DNA of 64,000 nucleotides. It comes from Cephalopachus bancanus (Eukaryota > Chordata > Mammalia > Primates > Tarsiidae). Shown one piece after another: positions 36,139 to 48,359 of the stretch (the stretch's first letter is position 1; each line of letters begins with the position of its first letter). A program made the translations under genes and the position numbers. The notes beneath the pieces were generated by a model. That model saw only the letters and a list, made by a program, of their open reading frames with translations. It was not told where the DNA came from and searched no databases. The stretch covers positions 1-64,000 of the forward strand of contig JAPVLO010000572.1 of assembly GCA_027257055.1 (NCBI GenBank), given 5' to 3'.

Positions 36139-36523
36139 CTAAAGAATAAAAACTGTTATCCAGCTCAATAGAAAACCGTATTAGAACAGAGACAAACATG
36201 TCTTATTGCATGAATTAGAGCTTTATTAATATGCTGTGAGGTTGTCAGAGAATTGAAAAGAAAGCCTGCCTGTGTCTTTGAACTTTTTTAGTCTAATGAA
36301 TGAAGGGTAATGCACAAAACATTGAGCATGAAGTAAATATTCATATATTTTTAAAGTCCAATAATTTTTCAGAATTATTATATTAAAATTCATGACTGAA
36401 TTAACATTTCTATATCTTTATTTAAGATCCACCAAACTACATGAAGTGAAAAAATAGTAGTTATTTGTAGGCTCATTCTGAATGGTCTGGAAAATAAACA
36501 GTCAACTATACAATGATACTCAC

Positions 36524-36577
36524 TTATAAGTTGTGCTAAATTCCTTTAGTGTTTCCTCACTCACACCTATGGTGTCC
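36524..36577 (-). CDS. SPTA1: SPTA1 exon 49
   Basis: 54 nt: DTIGVSEETLKEFSTTYK, the linker into the EF-hand domain. Acceptor TTTCAG, donor GTGAGT. Split codons AA|G with exon 48 and AA|A with exon 50 fit. Confidence 0.92.
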
Positions 36578-36684
36578 CTGAAAGGAAAAACATGAATGAC
36601 CCTTTATATAAAACACAGAATAGAAGAAGACATGTCACATGAGAGAAATTTTAATGGACAATTTTCTATTTGACTCATCTAGTT

Positions 36685-37013
36685 CAGGAGCTGGCAAACG
36701 ATGGTCCATGGCCCCGATCTAGTTGGCCACCTGTTTTTGTAGAGTCCATGAGCCAACAGTGGTTTTAACATTTTTACATGGTTGAAAAGAAAAGAATAAT
36801 ATTTTTTTGAAACATGAAAATTACATAAAATTTGAATTTCAGTGTCCATAAATAAAGTTTCATTGGAACAGGGCCACTCTCATTCTCTTACAAATTATTT
36901 ATGGCTTGATTTTTCTTACTTCAACAGCAGAATTGAAGAGTTACCAAAAAAAAAAAGTATGCCTTAAAAAGTCTAAATTATATACCATCAGAATTTTTAC
37001 AGAAAAAGTTTGG
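36685..37013 (+). mobile_element. hAT-type non-autonomous DNA transposon relic
   Basis: Starts 'CAGGAGCTGGCAAACGATGG' and ends 'ACAGAAAAAGTTTGG', the two ends being rough inverted repeats. It contains 'AATAAAGTTTCATTGGAACA', the hallmark wording of a common hAT-Charlie MITE with ends like CAGGGGTCGGCAAAC. Family name not certain. Lies in SPTA1 intron 48. Confidence 0.65.
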
Positions 37014-37354
37014 AATTTTCATCTAGATAAAAATGCTGCCAAAAGATATTGGGACTTAAAACTGCTGTGACACAATTAATTTATCTAGTAAATAATGAAT
37101 TTCTGGTCTTCTACCCCATTGAACCACACTTGGAATGGTTTCTTCCATTCTAGACATATTTTAGGTAAAACTTTACAAAAGGAAATATTTTCAGAAAAGA
37201 TCACATAGATGGTGAAGGACCTCAGAGAAATTGGATAGAGGAGACAATAGTTGTCCAGACAGATGATTAATAGAGTCAAGGAGATAAAGGTACTGTCTTT
37301 TATTTCACAATAGATTTCACTATAAAAATAAATAGTCATAGAAAGAGAACAAGT

Positions 37355-40300
37355 TGACAGCCTACCAAACCACCTAAGGGAGCTGGAAAAGAAAACCCTA
37401 ACTTCAGCAGAAGAATTCAGATCACTAAAGTAAAAGCTCAAATATGGGACATAGAAGGCAAAAATACCATAGGGGAAAAAAATCAACAAAACAATAAGCT
37501 GGTTATTTGAAAGGATAAACAAGATTGATCGACCCCTAGCCAGAATGACCAAGAAAAAGAGAAAAACCTCAAATAAACACAATCAGAAATGCAAAAGATC
37601 AAGTCACAACTGACCCCAAAGAAATACAAAAGATTATCAGAGATGACTGTGCATATCTGTATGGAAAAAAAATCGATGATCTAAATGAAATGGAGGACTT
37701 TCTAACATCACACAACCTCCCAAGCTTGAGACAAAAAGAAATGGAGATCCCAAATAGACCAATAACAACCTAGAGAATCGACTGTCATAAGAAAACTATG
37801 TATAAAAAAAAGTCCTGAACCAGATGGATTTCCAGTGGAATTCTACAAAATATACAAGAAGGAGCTGACACCAATCCTATTGAAAGTATTCAGGCAATTG
37901 AGAAAGGCAGAACTCTTTCCCCAAATCATTTTATCAAGCTAATATTATACTGATACCCAAACCAGGTAAAGATCCAACAAAAAAGAAAACTATAGGCCAA
38001 TATCCTGGATGAACATAGATACAAAAGTTCTCAACAAGATTCTAGCAAATCAGATCTAATAACACATCTCAAAAATCATCCACCATGACCAAGTAGTCTT
38101 CATCCCAGGGATCCAGGGCTGGTACAATATCCACCAGACCACAGATATAATTAAATATATCAACAGATGTAAAAACAAGAATGACATGATTATATCATTA
38201 GATATGGAAAAAGTCTTTGATAAAATCCAGCATCTCTTCTTGATAAAAACCCTAGAGAAGCTAGGTATAGAGGGAACATACCTTAAAATAGTAAGAGCCA
38301 ACTATGATAAGCCCACAGCCAACATATTGCTAAATGGACAGAAATTGTAACAACTTACCCTGAAAACCACTACAAGACAAGGCTGCTCATACTCACTACT
38401 CCTATTCAACAGAGTGTCGGGAGTCCTAGCTAGAGCAATCAGACAAGAGAAGAAAATCAGGAATATCCAGATAGGAAATGAAGAAGTCAAGTAGTCACTC
38501 TTTGCAGACTATATGATACTATACCTTGAAAATTCAAGAAAATCTGTCAAAAATCTCCTTGCATTGATAAAAGACTTTGGTAAAGTCTCAGGGTACAAAT
38601 TATATGTGCAAAAGAAATTCACATTCTTATACACCAACAACAAGCAGGTAGAAAACTAAATAAAAAGCACAATCCCATTCACAATAGTCACACACACAAA
38701 AAGAAAGAAATACCTCAACATCTTCCTAATCAAAGAAGTGAAAGATCTTTACAACAAAAACTATAAAACACTGCTAAAAGAAGTTAAAGATGACACCAAA
38801 AAATGGGAAAATATTCCATGCTCACGGATTGGAAGAATCAACATTGTTAAGATGTCCATCCTACCAAAGACAATCTACAGACTCAATGCTATATTCATTA
38901 AATAACCAACATCATTCTTCTCAGACCTGGAAACAATACAGAAATTCATTTGAAAACATAAATGAACATGAATGGCCAAAACAATCCTTAGCAAAGAAAC
39001 AAAATGGAAGGTATCACATGTCCAGACTTTAAACTTTATTATAAGGCTATAGTTAAAACAACCTGGTATTGCTACAAGAACAGGCATATAGACCAATGGA
39101 ACAGGATGGAGATTTTGGAAGCAAAACCTCAATTTCTCAGCCAACTCATCTTTGACAAAGCCTCCACCAACAACTATTGGGAATAGAAGAACCTCTTTGG
39201 TAAATGGTGCTGGGAGAACTGCCTGACCACTTGCAGAAGATTGACACAGGACCCCTACCAATCACCATACACAAAAATCAACTCCAAATGGATCAAAGAC
39301 CTAAACATAAAACCTCAACTGTTAAGAGTTGTAGAATCCTACAGAAATCAAAATAGGCACAAATTCCTCATCAAAATCCCTAAAGCCCATGCAAGAAGAG
39401 ATAAGATTTACAACTGGGAATTCATCACACTGAAAAGCTTCTGCAAAGCAAAAGAAACCATCAATAAAGTGCAGAGACAGTCCATAGAATGGGAAAAAAA
39501 TATTTGTCAACTGCATATCCAACAAAGGTCTCACATCTACAAAGAACTCAAACGTGCTAAAATGAAAAACAACAACAACAACAAAAACCAAACAGCCCCA
39601 TTAAAAAATGGGCAAAAAAAGATGAGTAGCCAACAGACACACAAAAAAATGCTCAGCCTCACTAATTATCAGAGAAATGCAAGTCAAAACTACATTGAGA
39701 TACCACCTAACTCCAGTAAGAATAGCTATCATTTACAAAAAAACAGATGCTGGCAAGGATATGAAGAAAAGGGAATGCTTCTTCACTATTGGTGGGAATG
39801 AAAACTAGTTCAACTTCTATGGGAAACAATGTGGCAATTCCTAAAAGAACTAGAAAAGGGCCTTCTGGGAATATACCCAGAGGAAATTAAACCACTCTAT
39901 AAAATAGATACCTGCACACTCATGTTTCTTGCAGCACTATTTACAATAGCACAAACATGGAACCAACCATGCTACCCATTGAAACTACACTGGATAAAAA
40001 AATGTGGTACATATACACAATGAAATCTTATGCAGCCATAAAGAAAAAGAAAATTATGAACTTTTCAGCAACTTGGATAGATTTAGAGTCTATAATATTC
40101 AGTGATTTATCACAGAAACAAAGAACTGAGTAGCATATGCTCTCACTCATAAGTGGGCCCTGTACATTTACCATAATACTATAAGAAAGGGATTGGCAGT
40201 AGCAGCATACTGTCAGGGAAGGGTGGAGAGGACACATAATATCAATAAGGGTACCTGATCAGAAATCAGGTGAAGTAGGGATCAAAGGGAGGCCCAAATT

Positions 40301-40372
40301 TATCTGTATGATGACCACTTGTATACCTTATCCTTAGTTGTACCCTACATCTTTAAAATAAAATAAATTTTA
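37355..40372 (+). mobile_element. L1, 5'-truncated, older subfamily, in SPTA1 intron 48
   Basis: Inserted antisense to SPTA1. Begins within the ORF2 region behind the endonuclease, with RT (the catalytic motif decayed to FADYM near 38,510), the C-terminal segment (LLHYWWE near 39,785), a 3' UTR and an A-rich end at 40,372. Many frame breaks. Its 3' UTR ('GTTGTACCCTACATC') differs from that of the young L1s at 5.5 and 56.3 kb. Confidence 0.9.
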
Positions 40373-40562
40373 AAAAATAAGAAAAAGTTGGATAATCATT
40401 CTGGGGGCAAATAAGAGAGAGAATATTTGTTATGATGAAGGGTAAGTGTACTATCTTTGGAGCAGCTCTTTCAACTAGTGCCCCAGATCTAGCCCTTAGT
40501 TAAGCTCCTGACACCTTATACCACCTGTGCCCCTCGTTGCCCTGGCCATAGGCTCTTAGTAC

Positions 40563-40750
40563 TTGGCCTGGATCTGTTCTTCCAGATTGTGTTGCATCCG
40601 CATCCCAAGCTGATACAGCTGGTCCCACTGCTGGGCCAGTCCAATAGTGCTGTATTTGATGTCAAGGACCAGAGCCTCCTCCAAGTTGTCTCCCAGGTCC
40701 TCAATCTTGGTCAGTTGGCGCTTCATTGCCTGGATCTCCTTCTGCTTCCT
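40563..40750 (-). CDS. SPTA1: SPTA1 exon 48
   Basis: 188 nt encoding [40 protein letters not shown] and [19 protein letters not shown]: the end of the last triple-helical repeat. Acceptor reads CCCAGAG|G or CCCAG|AGG: two AGs lie 2 bases apart, and the upstream one fits the frame of the human exon. Donor GTACTAAG. Frame open. Confidence 0.93.
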
Positions 40751-41649
40751 CTGGGAAACAAAAGAAAATAAGAGAGGCTTTTTTAGGCTATCAGCTCAAA
40801 ACCTAATGGTGGAAGAGATGATAAGAAGCTGATTAATTTGAGTTTCCCTTAATTGCTGCATTTCAATTGTTTTCAACGATATTCATGTCCTCTATGAAAA
40901 ATAAACTACGCAGGAAATTCTGCAGTTCTCATTTGTAAAATGGTGGGAAGTTTAAGTGAGATGATTCCTGTCATTCTCATATTCTGTAATATATAAATCT
41001 AAGAGTTAGTAGTTACAGGTGTACAATAGATAAAGAAGGGTAGAATTTCCAGGATCCAAGCATCATGGGCTCCAGTGGTCTGTACTGGGTCTCATCTATA
41101 CCACTGACTGTGGCTGAGCTTTCAGACTCACCTATGTTTCTGACAGTGTTCACTCCTGGGCCTCCTTCATAAGCTTGGGATGATGTACACAGGTTGCTCC
41201 TGTTATCTGGGCACATTTTATGCAGGATTTTTGTGTTTTGTTCATGCTTTCCCAATGAAAGGGTATTGTTCCCCAAGGAGGGGAAGGGGAATTGGTTGTG
41301 ATAATAGTGAGGTGCAGTGGAAAAAATCTTAGATAACACAAGGCTATGGCCTTCTAAAGGTATATCTACCTAATATCTTTTTAAAATTTAATGTTACAAT
41401 AATGCATAATAGATGTACATATTTTTAAGTATATATGATCATTTAATACATTCATTTAATTTATAAATATCAAAATATAATTGGAATATTTATCACCCTA
41501 AATATTTGTCTTTTCTTTGTGTTAGAAACATTTGGGTTATTCTTTTCTTGCTATTTTAAAATATACAATACATTATTGTGAACTATAGCCACCTTATTGA
41601 TCTTTCAAATATTAAGACTTGTTTTCCTATTTGTATTCATTAATCAACC

Positions 41650-42180
41650 TCTCTTTATCCTCCTCTCTCTCCTAGCTTTCCTGGTTCCTGATAACGCAAT
41701 CTACTCTTTATCTTCATGAGATCCATTTTATTAGCTCCTACCTATGAGTAAGAACATGTTTTTTTTTTTTTTCCTGTGCTTGGCTTACTTCACATTATGT
41801 AATGACCTCAGTTCTATCCATGTTGCTGCAAATGACAGGATTTTTTTCTTTTATGTGGTTGAATAATATTCTATTGTGTGTTTATACCATGTTTTCTTTA
41901 TCCATCTGTCCATTGATGGGCACTCTTAAAATTGTAAATAGTGATGCAATAAACATGGGAGTGACTATATCCTTTCTTTTGGATATACTCAGTAGTGCAA
42001 CTGCTACATTATATGGTAGTTATCTTTTTAGTGTTTTGAGGACACTCCAAATGGTTTTCCATAATGGTTGTGTTAATTTACATTCCCATCAACAGTGTAT
42101 AAGCATTCCCCTTTCTCCATATTCTCACCAACATTCATTATTTCTTTTTTTATATATAAAAGCCATTTTAACTGGGATGA
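41650..42180 (-). mobile_element. L1 fragment, antisense (SPTA1 intron 47)
   Basis: Antisense L1 3' sequences: 'TACCTATGAGTAAGAACATG', 'GAATAATATTCTATTGTGTG', 'CATTCCCATCAACAGTGTAT' and 'GCCATTTTAACTGGGATGA'. Decayed and truncated. Confidence 0.85.
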
Positions 42181-42379
42181 AGAAATAATAAAAAGTACTT
42201 GATATCTTACTTGTTAGTATTTCATTTCTCTTTTAGGAAGAAATTAAATTTAATTAATTTTTTTCTGGAAACACAATAATGAAAAAAGGTTGAGAAACAC
42301 TGTTCTTACCCATTGCTTCACTCAATTGCCAAGACATCATTTAGATTCAATTTATCCACTTACTGCATTAAATAATAAT

Positions 42380-42600
42380 GGAAATTTGCCAATGTTTCAG
42401 GTTGTAGGCTTGGAGCTTTTACATTTGCTCCTTTACTTAATAGTTACAGTAACTCTACAATGCATACATTGATTCCATTGTTTAGATAAATAAATTGAAG
42501 TTCAGAGATTTAAGTAAACTAGGTCCATAGTCATGAAGTTGTGGCCTATGTTAAAATGCAAATTGATGGCAGGATTGGGACTGCAGCCTTAGCTGCTTGA
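42380..42600 (+). repeat. MIR-like SINE fragment
   Basis: Resembles the MIR 3' half: 'TTACAGTAACTCTACAATGC', 'GATAAATAAATTGAAGTTCA' and 'GGCAGGATTGGGACTGCAG'. Confidence 0.6.
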
Positions 42601-42713
42601 CTAGGGATACATACTTAAAAGCAGGGTTACCTTTATGTATTTTTTTCTTGCAGTCTTTATAACTCGGGCAAGATCATCAGCTAACGAACAACTTGCTAAC
42701 TTAAATTACTTAC

Positions 42714-42764
42714 TTTATTTGCTCCAACTAGGATTCCAGGGTTCCTGTCTCTTTGAGCAAAGAT
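42714..42764 (-). pseudogene. SPTA1: SPTA1 exon 47 with TAG and one-base deletion
   Basis: 51 nt between AG (42,766-42,765) and GTAAGT (42,713). With the phase from exon 46 it reads SLLKETGTLES then TAG (42,730-42,728), where the human protein has Gln in LESQLEANK as I recall it. The following bases read GAGCAAATAAA rather than a form encoding EANK, one base short, so the exon is 51 nt where the surrounding phases need 52. Both lesions lie before the last repeat end and the EF-hand domain. If this is the true gene, normal splicing yields a truncated chain. Confidence 0.85.
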
Positions 42765-43242
42765 CTAGTCAAGAACCAAAGGGAAATGTTATTCATAGTG
42801 GCAGAGGTCAATATTTCACATAAACACACTGATTCAAAGCCCCTATACTTCTCTGCTTCTACTTCTTCCAAAGTTATGTGGCCTCCATAAAATGAAGTTT
42901 CACAGAGTCAAATATTCACAACCAAACCCTTCTGTATATTGGCAGCCTTGTCAGATTGATGAGAAGAGACATCATGCCCTCATTCTTCTCTGCCTAGGAG
43001 AAGGTTTTCATGTGTCCTTCCTAGTTCTTATTTCAAATATACACTTAAGCAAAGTAGGCAGGATTCCATCTAATGAGGAGTAGGGCAGAGAGAAAATAAT
43101 GAGTGTCTCCTTTTCACTCCACGTTATTATTTAAGCATCACAAGATTGTAATGGGATGAAGATAACTCAGCATTACAGTCATTTAAAATAATTCTTCCAG
43201 AATAATATAACAAAACAAACAGGGCAATTGTAAAATACTGAC

Positions 43243-43260
43243 CCATCCAGAAAGTAAGCC
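43243..43260 (-). CDS. SPTA1: SPTA1 exon 46, 18-nt microexon
   Basis: AG at 43,262-43,261, then 18 bases, then GTCAGT. With flanking phases it supplies AYFLDG. In human SPTA1 an 18-nt exon 46 is known for partial skipping in the low-expression LELY allele; the size and place match here. A longer 22-nt reading with donor GTATTT is possible but would break phase with exon 47. Confidence 0.82.
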
Positions 43261-43899
43261 CTGGACATGGAGGTCCAGAACAGGAATCACGTGAGAGAAA
43301 AGGAAATCACAAGTTAACATGGATTACTTCAATTATCTTATTTCTTCACATTTATGAAACATTCTAAATCCTTTGTAGCCACAAAATATGAACCAGTCCA
43401 CCCATTTTTGTCAAGGCCTCACCCACTCTGGGCATCTCAGAGCCTCCCACAAATATCCTTGTTTCAGAACAAAAGCACCAATGTCAAGGGATATGCTCAG
43501 TGTACACACTGCCATTGTATGATAAAGGGACCAAACGAGTGGTAGGACAGTGGGTGTCATGTCTTCTGTGCCTTCTGTCAGATGTTTTTTAGACATGACA
43601 CAGAATTTTCTTCTGTTCATCATCTTATCTGTCCTTGTCAGTGATTATGTAGGAGCAGTCTATATCATGGAATTGTCTAAACCACCACTTTAACCCTCAA
43701 AACACCACAAGTCTGACCCACCTACTAGATATAGTCATTCAACTTTGATCATTATTCTAATATATTACATCTTCTGCATCTTTTCTTTTCCAGGAAATTT
43801 ACTCCAGAAGATGAGACAAAGGTTATCTTCATGTACAGAATATTTTGTTTTTAATAAACACCATTAACATATATTATCTCACTTGATTCTCATTATAGC

Positions 43900-44130
43900 A
43901 GCAGGAAACAGAATAGCTTCATTTTAGGCATTCACAGTAGGCTCTGCTTCTGATTGTGCCAGTAAATGCATGTGATCTTGAGCAAGTCAAATTATCTACT
44001 TGAACTTTTTTCCACACTTGGAAACAGAGGTAATAAGATCTGCTCTTTATACTTTTCAAGGTTGCTCTGAAAGTTAAGTGAAATAATGGATATGGAAGTA
44101 CTTTGAAAAGTACAATGTTGCATGCAAGCC
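43900..44130 (+). repeat. MIR SINE fragment
   Basis: MIR-like: 'CATGTGATCTTGAGCAAGTC' followed by 'GGAAACAGAGGTAATAAGAT' and 'GGTTGCTCTGAAAGTTAAGT'. In SPTA1 intron 45. Confidence 0.65.
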
Positions 44131-44419
44131 TGAGGGATTGTTATTATATTGGCCTGAAGGTACAGGCAACAGGATTAAAAGTGAGAATACTGAAGGGTAC
44201 ATAATGAGAAGCAGGATGAAATTTTTATTTTTTGGTTTTGCAAGGATTGCTTCAGAAAGCCATCCATTCAAAATATAAAGCACAGACAAGCTATGGTGAT
44301 TTTAGGCCAGAGCACATGCTATAGGAGTCTTTCCTCTCCCCTTCAGACACATATTTCACCCCTACAGCAAATGGCATGTGTGGCATAGGTGTCATAGGTT
44401 TGGAGGTAGCACTGCACAC

Positions 44420-44532
44420 CTGGTCTCCAGGATCCACTGAAGAAAGGCACTGGCGTTCTGTTCAAACTCCTGGCACATCTCAAAGTTCTTGACCTGTCTT
44501 GCCTCTTCCTTTTGCAACTCCTGCTCCCGTTC
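44420..44532 (-). CDS. SPTA1: SPTA1 exon 45
   Basis: 113 nt: [19 protein letters not shown], then [16 protein letters not shown] and AG of a split Arg codon. Acceptor GGTTTTAG, donor GTGTGC. Frame open. It forms helices of the last full repeats, in the beta-spectrin nucleation region. Confidence 0.93.
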
Positions 44533-44971
44533 CTAAAACCCCAAATCACAGACAGTGGGGCTCACACCGAAGGCCTTTCTTTGATATTAAAAAAAAAACT
44601 GGTTTATAGACTCAACTGCATATCTTCCTTCTCTAAAATCTAAGCTGTCTTCCACAGGCATGTGCCTATGTGTCCATGCTTCATACAGCCCACCTCTTCT
44701 CACCTCCAAAGTGTGAAGATAGTTCATGACGCTTCCCATAAGTACTGGTCAGAGTCTCTAAGACCAAGCCCAGTAAAAAATAAGCTACTAATAGAGGCAA
44801 ATCTTTTTCTCTTGTTAATCTTTTTTTAGGTGAAATTTAATTTAAATTTAATTTAAAAGCAACTTAAAGTTGCCTTGAGTAGAAAGAGTTGCCACGTAAA
44901 GTGGTAATATTAGAGTGGGATTTTTCTGTTAAGCTGTTTTATATTTCATAGCTTCAAAAATGAACATTATT

Positions 44972-45260
44972 GCCGGGCTCAGTGGCTCAGCCTGTAATCC
45001 CGCACCTTGGGAGGCTGAGGTGAGTGGACTTGCCTGAGCCTGCGGGTTCGAGACCCACTGGGCAACTTGGCGAGACCTCATCTCTACAATAAATCAAAAA
45101 ATTAGTTGGGTGTGGTAGCGTGCACCTGTAGTTCCAGCTACTTGGAAGGCTGAGGCGGAAGGATCGCCAGAGTCCAGCAGGTCGAGGCTGCGGTGGCCGG
45201 GAGCAGCCACTGCACTCCAGTCTGGGTGACAGAGTGAGACTCCAACTCAAAAAAAAAAAT
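44972..45260 (+). mobile_element. Alu SINE, lineage-specific variant
   Basis: Sense copy in SPTA1 intron 44 with 'GCCGGGCTCAGTGGCTCAG', 'GGTGGCCGGGAGCAGCCAC' and the 'GACTCCAACTC' end before the A tail. Confidence 0.93.
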
Positions 45261-45678
45261 GTTATTGTAGACAGACAAATTTTAAAAATAAGCAAATAGA
45301 AAAACATTTTTGGAGTTGTGCATAAAATAGCAAACAGTCATAAAAAAAGGGGGTACATAGACTCTGCGAATATACACAAAGCCTCATGAATTTTGCATAA
45401 CTCATCATGAGAACCAAACCTTAGAGCTTCCATTTGCTTCCCTGAGTCATTGGTTCAACACCCAGAAGCACAAAACAGTCCAAACTATGGGGAATAGGAT
45501 ACATCTGTTGTGAACATGTTTTTTAATTTTCTTAGACAATCTTGTTCCATGACTGCTATCCCAGTATAATTATTAATAGTGTTCCTTTTTTTTCCCCAAA
45601 AGTTCCCTAACTTGGATAATAAATTTAGTGGCCATGTTTGCTATAGCCAAAGGAAGTCTCTACTGTGCCCCAAGTTAC

Positions 45679-45975
45679 CTTGATGATGTCAGGTAGGTGC
45701 TTCCAGATTCTTTCTAGGACCTCCACTGTTAACCAGGTATAAGGGCTGGAGGGCACATTTAAGGCCTTAATCTGTTGGTCTAGCTCCAGTAAATAGTTGA
45801 AGTCTGCTTGAGCCCCTGCCAAGGAGGCCAAGAAGGTCTCATGGTCCTTCTGCAACTGCCGAATCTCATTCAGGGAAACACAGTGTACAGGCTCTGACAG
45901 GTCCTCTTCAGCATTTTCACACCAGTTGTTGAAAGCTGAAGCCTTGTGTGCAAATTCCATGAATAGTTCCTCAGC
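45679..45975 (-). CDS. SPTA1: SPTA1 exon 44
   Basis: 297 nt, 99 codons, phase 0 on both sides. Starts [18 protein letters not shown], continues [20 protein letters not shown] and [19 protein letters not shown], and ends DIIK. Nearly a whole spectrin repeat with its Trp in helix A. Acceptor CCCTCCAG, donor GTAACT. Frame open. Confidence 0.94.
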
Positions 45976-46310
45976 CTGGAGGGAAGAAAAAAAAAGCTAT
46001 CACTGTCTTTCTTGGTAAAGTCCCTTAGCAGAAAATAAGTTTGAGAATAAAAATTATGTCTGTCTTTAAATATTTGCAGGGCCAGCAATCTAAAAGGACA
46101 GAACTAAAACCAGTAGGGACTGTGTGATTGGATGAACGGGCTTGTGAGTTAGAGGTAAAATAAAAGCCCTGGTCCTGGCATTTTTTCATTGTGTGAAATT
46201 GGTTCAGTCTTTCATTATATAAAAATAAGGAGACTGAATGACTTTTAAAGTTATATCCATTCTTGGATTGCAAAAGTGGCAAGGGGTAGTTTTCAATTAT
46301 ATGATTTCTT

Positions 46311-46630
46311 TCTTTTCTTTTCTTTCTTTCTTTCTTTTTTTTTTTTTTTTTTGAGTTGGAGTCTCACTCTGTGGCCCAGGCAGAAGAGCAGTGGCACACT
46401 CACGGCCATTGCAGCTTTGACCTGCTGGGCTCTGGCGATCCTTCCACCTCAGCCTTCCAAGTAGCTGGAACTACAGGTGTGCACTACCACACCCAGCTAA
46501 TTTTTTATTTATTGTAGAGATGAGGTCTCACCAAGTTGCCCAGGCTGGTCTCGAATCTGTGGGCTCAGGCAATCCACTTGCCTCAGCCTTCCAAAGTGCT
46601 GGGATTACAGACTGAGCCACCGAGCCCGGC
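46311..46630 (-). mobile_element. Alu SINE, lineage-specific variant
   Basis: Antisense copy with perfect 17-bp target-site duplications CAATTATATGATTTCTT at 46,294-46,310 and 46,631-46,647. In SPTA1 intron 43. Confidence 0.95.
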
Positions 46631-47442
46631 CAATTATATGATTTCTTACTCTAAATTCTGTGCTCTAATTCTACCTGATGCATACTAAACATGCAAAAAA
46701 TAGGTGTTGAGTAATGGGTGAAAAATGATTGAATAAACCAAACAAATTTGTTCGATCCCTTATCCATTTTATCTTTTAACTTCCAAGCTTCTGCTGACCA
46801 CACCAGCTATCTCTTTGACGGTGCTGTCTTTTTCCACTTCCTTCTTAACTTTGCTTAGATTTCATTTTATGCCAGAAGCTTTTCAAACCTGTCTTAAACC
46901 CATTTTTTATCCTCTAGCTTGCATCCTTGGCATGAATCTGTGTGTCTCTATATTACTGTTTGGAGTTATCCACATGCTCTGAATAATTCTGAGTTGTCTA
47001 TATTACTGAAAGAAAGAAATAGTATGAACATAGATCAATGTAGAGAAAATTTATACAGTCCTTATCCAGGAAGGATACAGAAACTTACCAAGTGCTTCAT
47101 ATTATTTTCATAAAATTATGGATTGACTGAATATTTTACAAATATTTCATAATCAGAAAATAAGATAACAAAACCTTTTGCAGTTTGAAAATTCAGAAGA
47201 AACAGAATAAGTATGTGGAAGAGCTTATTAAAATGCATACATGGATGTTGCTGATTTAACTGATTTAATTTTTCACTTGAGTTATTTCTGTAGTTCTTAA
47301 GTTTTTCAATAGAGTAGAAATAAACTAAGAATCTAGACTGATCAAGTTTTCCTTGTGTGTTTGTTTCCTAATTTCCTAACTCCTTGCCTTAACTTGTTGC
47401 AAGTATAATGCTTCTTATTGTCTAGGAGTGATCAGTAATTTC

Positions 47443-47736
47443 TTTTTTTTTTTTTTTTTTGAGTTGGAGTCTCACTCTGTCGCCCAGACTGGAGTGCAGT
47501 GGCTGCTCCCGGCCACCGCAGCCTCGACCTGCTAGGCTCCGGCAATCCTTCCGCCTCAGCCTTCCAAGTAGCCGGAATTACAGGCATGCGCTACCATGCC
47601 CGGCTGATTTTTTTGATTTATTGTAGAGATGAGGTCTCGCTGCCCAGGCGGGTCTCGAACCCATAGGCTCAGGCAATCCACTCACCTCAGCCTCCCAAAG
47701 GCGTGGGATTACAGGCTGAGCCACCAAGCCCAGCTC
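47443..47736 (-). mobile_element. Alu SINE, lineage-specific variant
   Basis: Antisense copy flanked by CAGTAATTTC at 47,433-47,442 and 47,737-47,746. Near-consensus for the local subfamily ('CTGCTCCCGGCCACCGCAG'). Confidence 0.93.
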
Positions 47737-47839
47737 CAGTAATTTCACTGACTGTTCTAATTCCCTTTTATTATCAATATCTGATGACTTGGAAGTCACC
47801 ATTGGAAAGAGCATTTTAATGCCTTATATCTATTTAGAA

Positions 47840-48030
47840 CTTAGTGGTTTATAGTTCATTTTTAGATCCATTATCTCTTTTAATAGTAATAACACAGAAA
47901 GGTAGGAGAGAAAGGTAGTATTACCCCATATCCTAACTGGGGAAATCAAGGTTCAGAGATGTTCAGTGATGTATAAAAGGTCTTCCACTTAGGAAAGTTT
48001 GATAAAGGTTGAGAATAGGTCCAGTGTTCT
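47840..48030 (+). repeat. MIR SINE fragment
   Basis: MIR-like sequence: 'CATTATCTCTTTTAATAGTA' and 'GGGGAAATCAAGGTTCAGAG'. In SPTA1 intron 43. Confidence 0.6.
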
Positions 48031-48359
48031 TTTTATTTCAGTTGGAGAGCAAGCACAAGGACAACCTTGACCTCTGCCTGTCAGTTTTAGTTCTATCATA
48101 TAGAGGAGAGCTTCCACCTTCTACCTCCTCCACTACATTTTCCTGGCTTCTATGTCAAGGCAGCTGTATAACTGATCCATCAGTCTAAAAATAGTCCTAT
48201 CAATCTACATTCTGCTCAGTAAGAATGTTTTTCTGACCTTTTTCAATGCACTAAAATGTTCACAGATTACCTAAACAGGATTTCCAGTAGCTATTTCTGA
48301 ATTTTGCAGTTAATATACAGATAATAGAGGACTGATCATGTCTTATCATGTTTTTTAAC

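Noticed and set aside
37085..37582. A 165-codon minus-strand ORF near an L1 start
   Set aside because: Most of it is antisense L1; no independent protein signature.
40516..40704. Reading exon 48 in a different minus-strand frame
   Set aside because: The spectrin frame ([12 protein letters not shown]) and its splice phases are clear; this frame is a shadow.
43239..43260. A 22-nt version of SPTA1 exon 46 ending at the GTATTT donor
   Set aside because: Only the 18-nt version keeps the reading frame with exon 47 and matches the known exon size.
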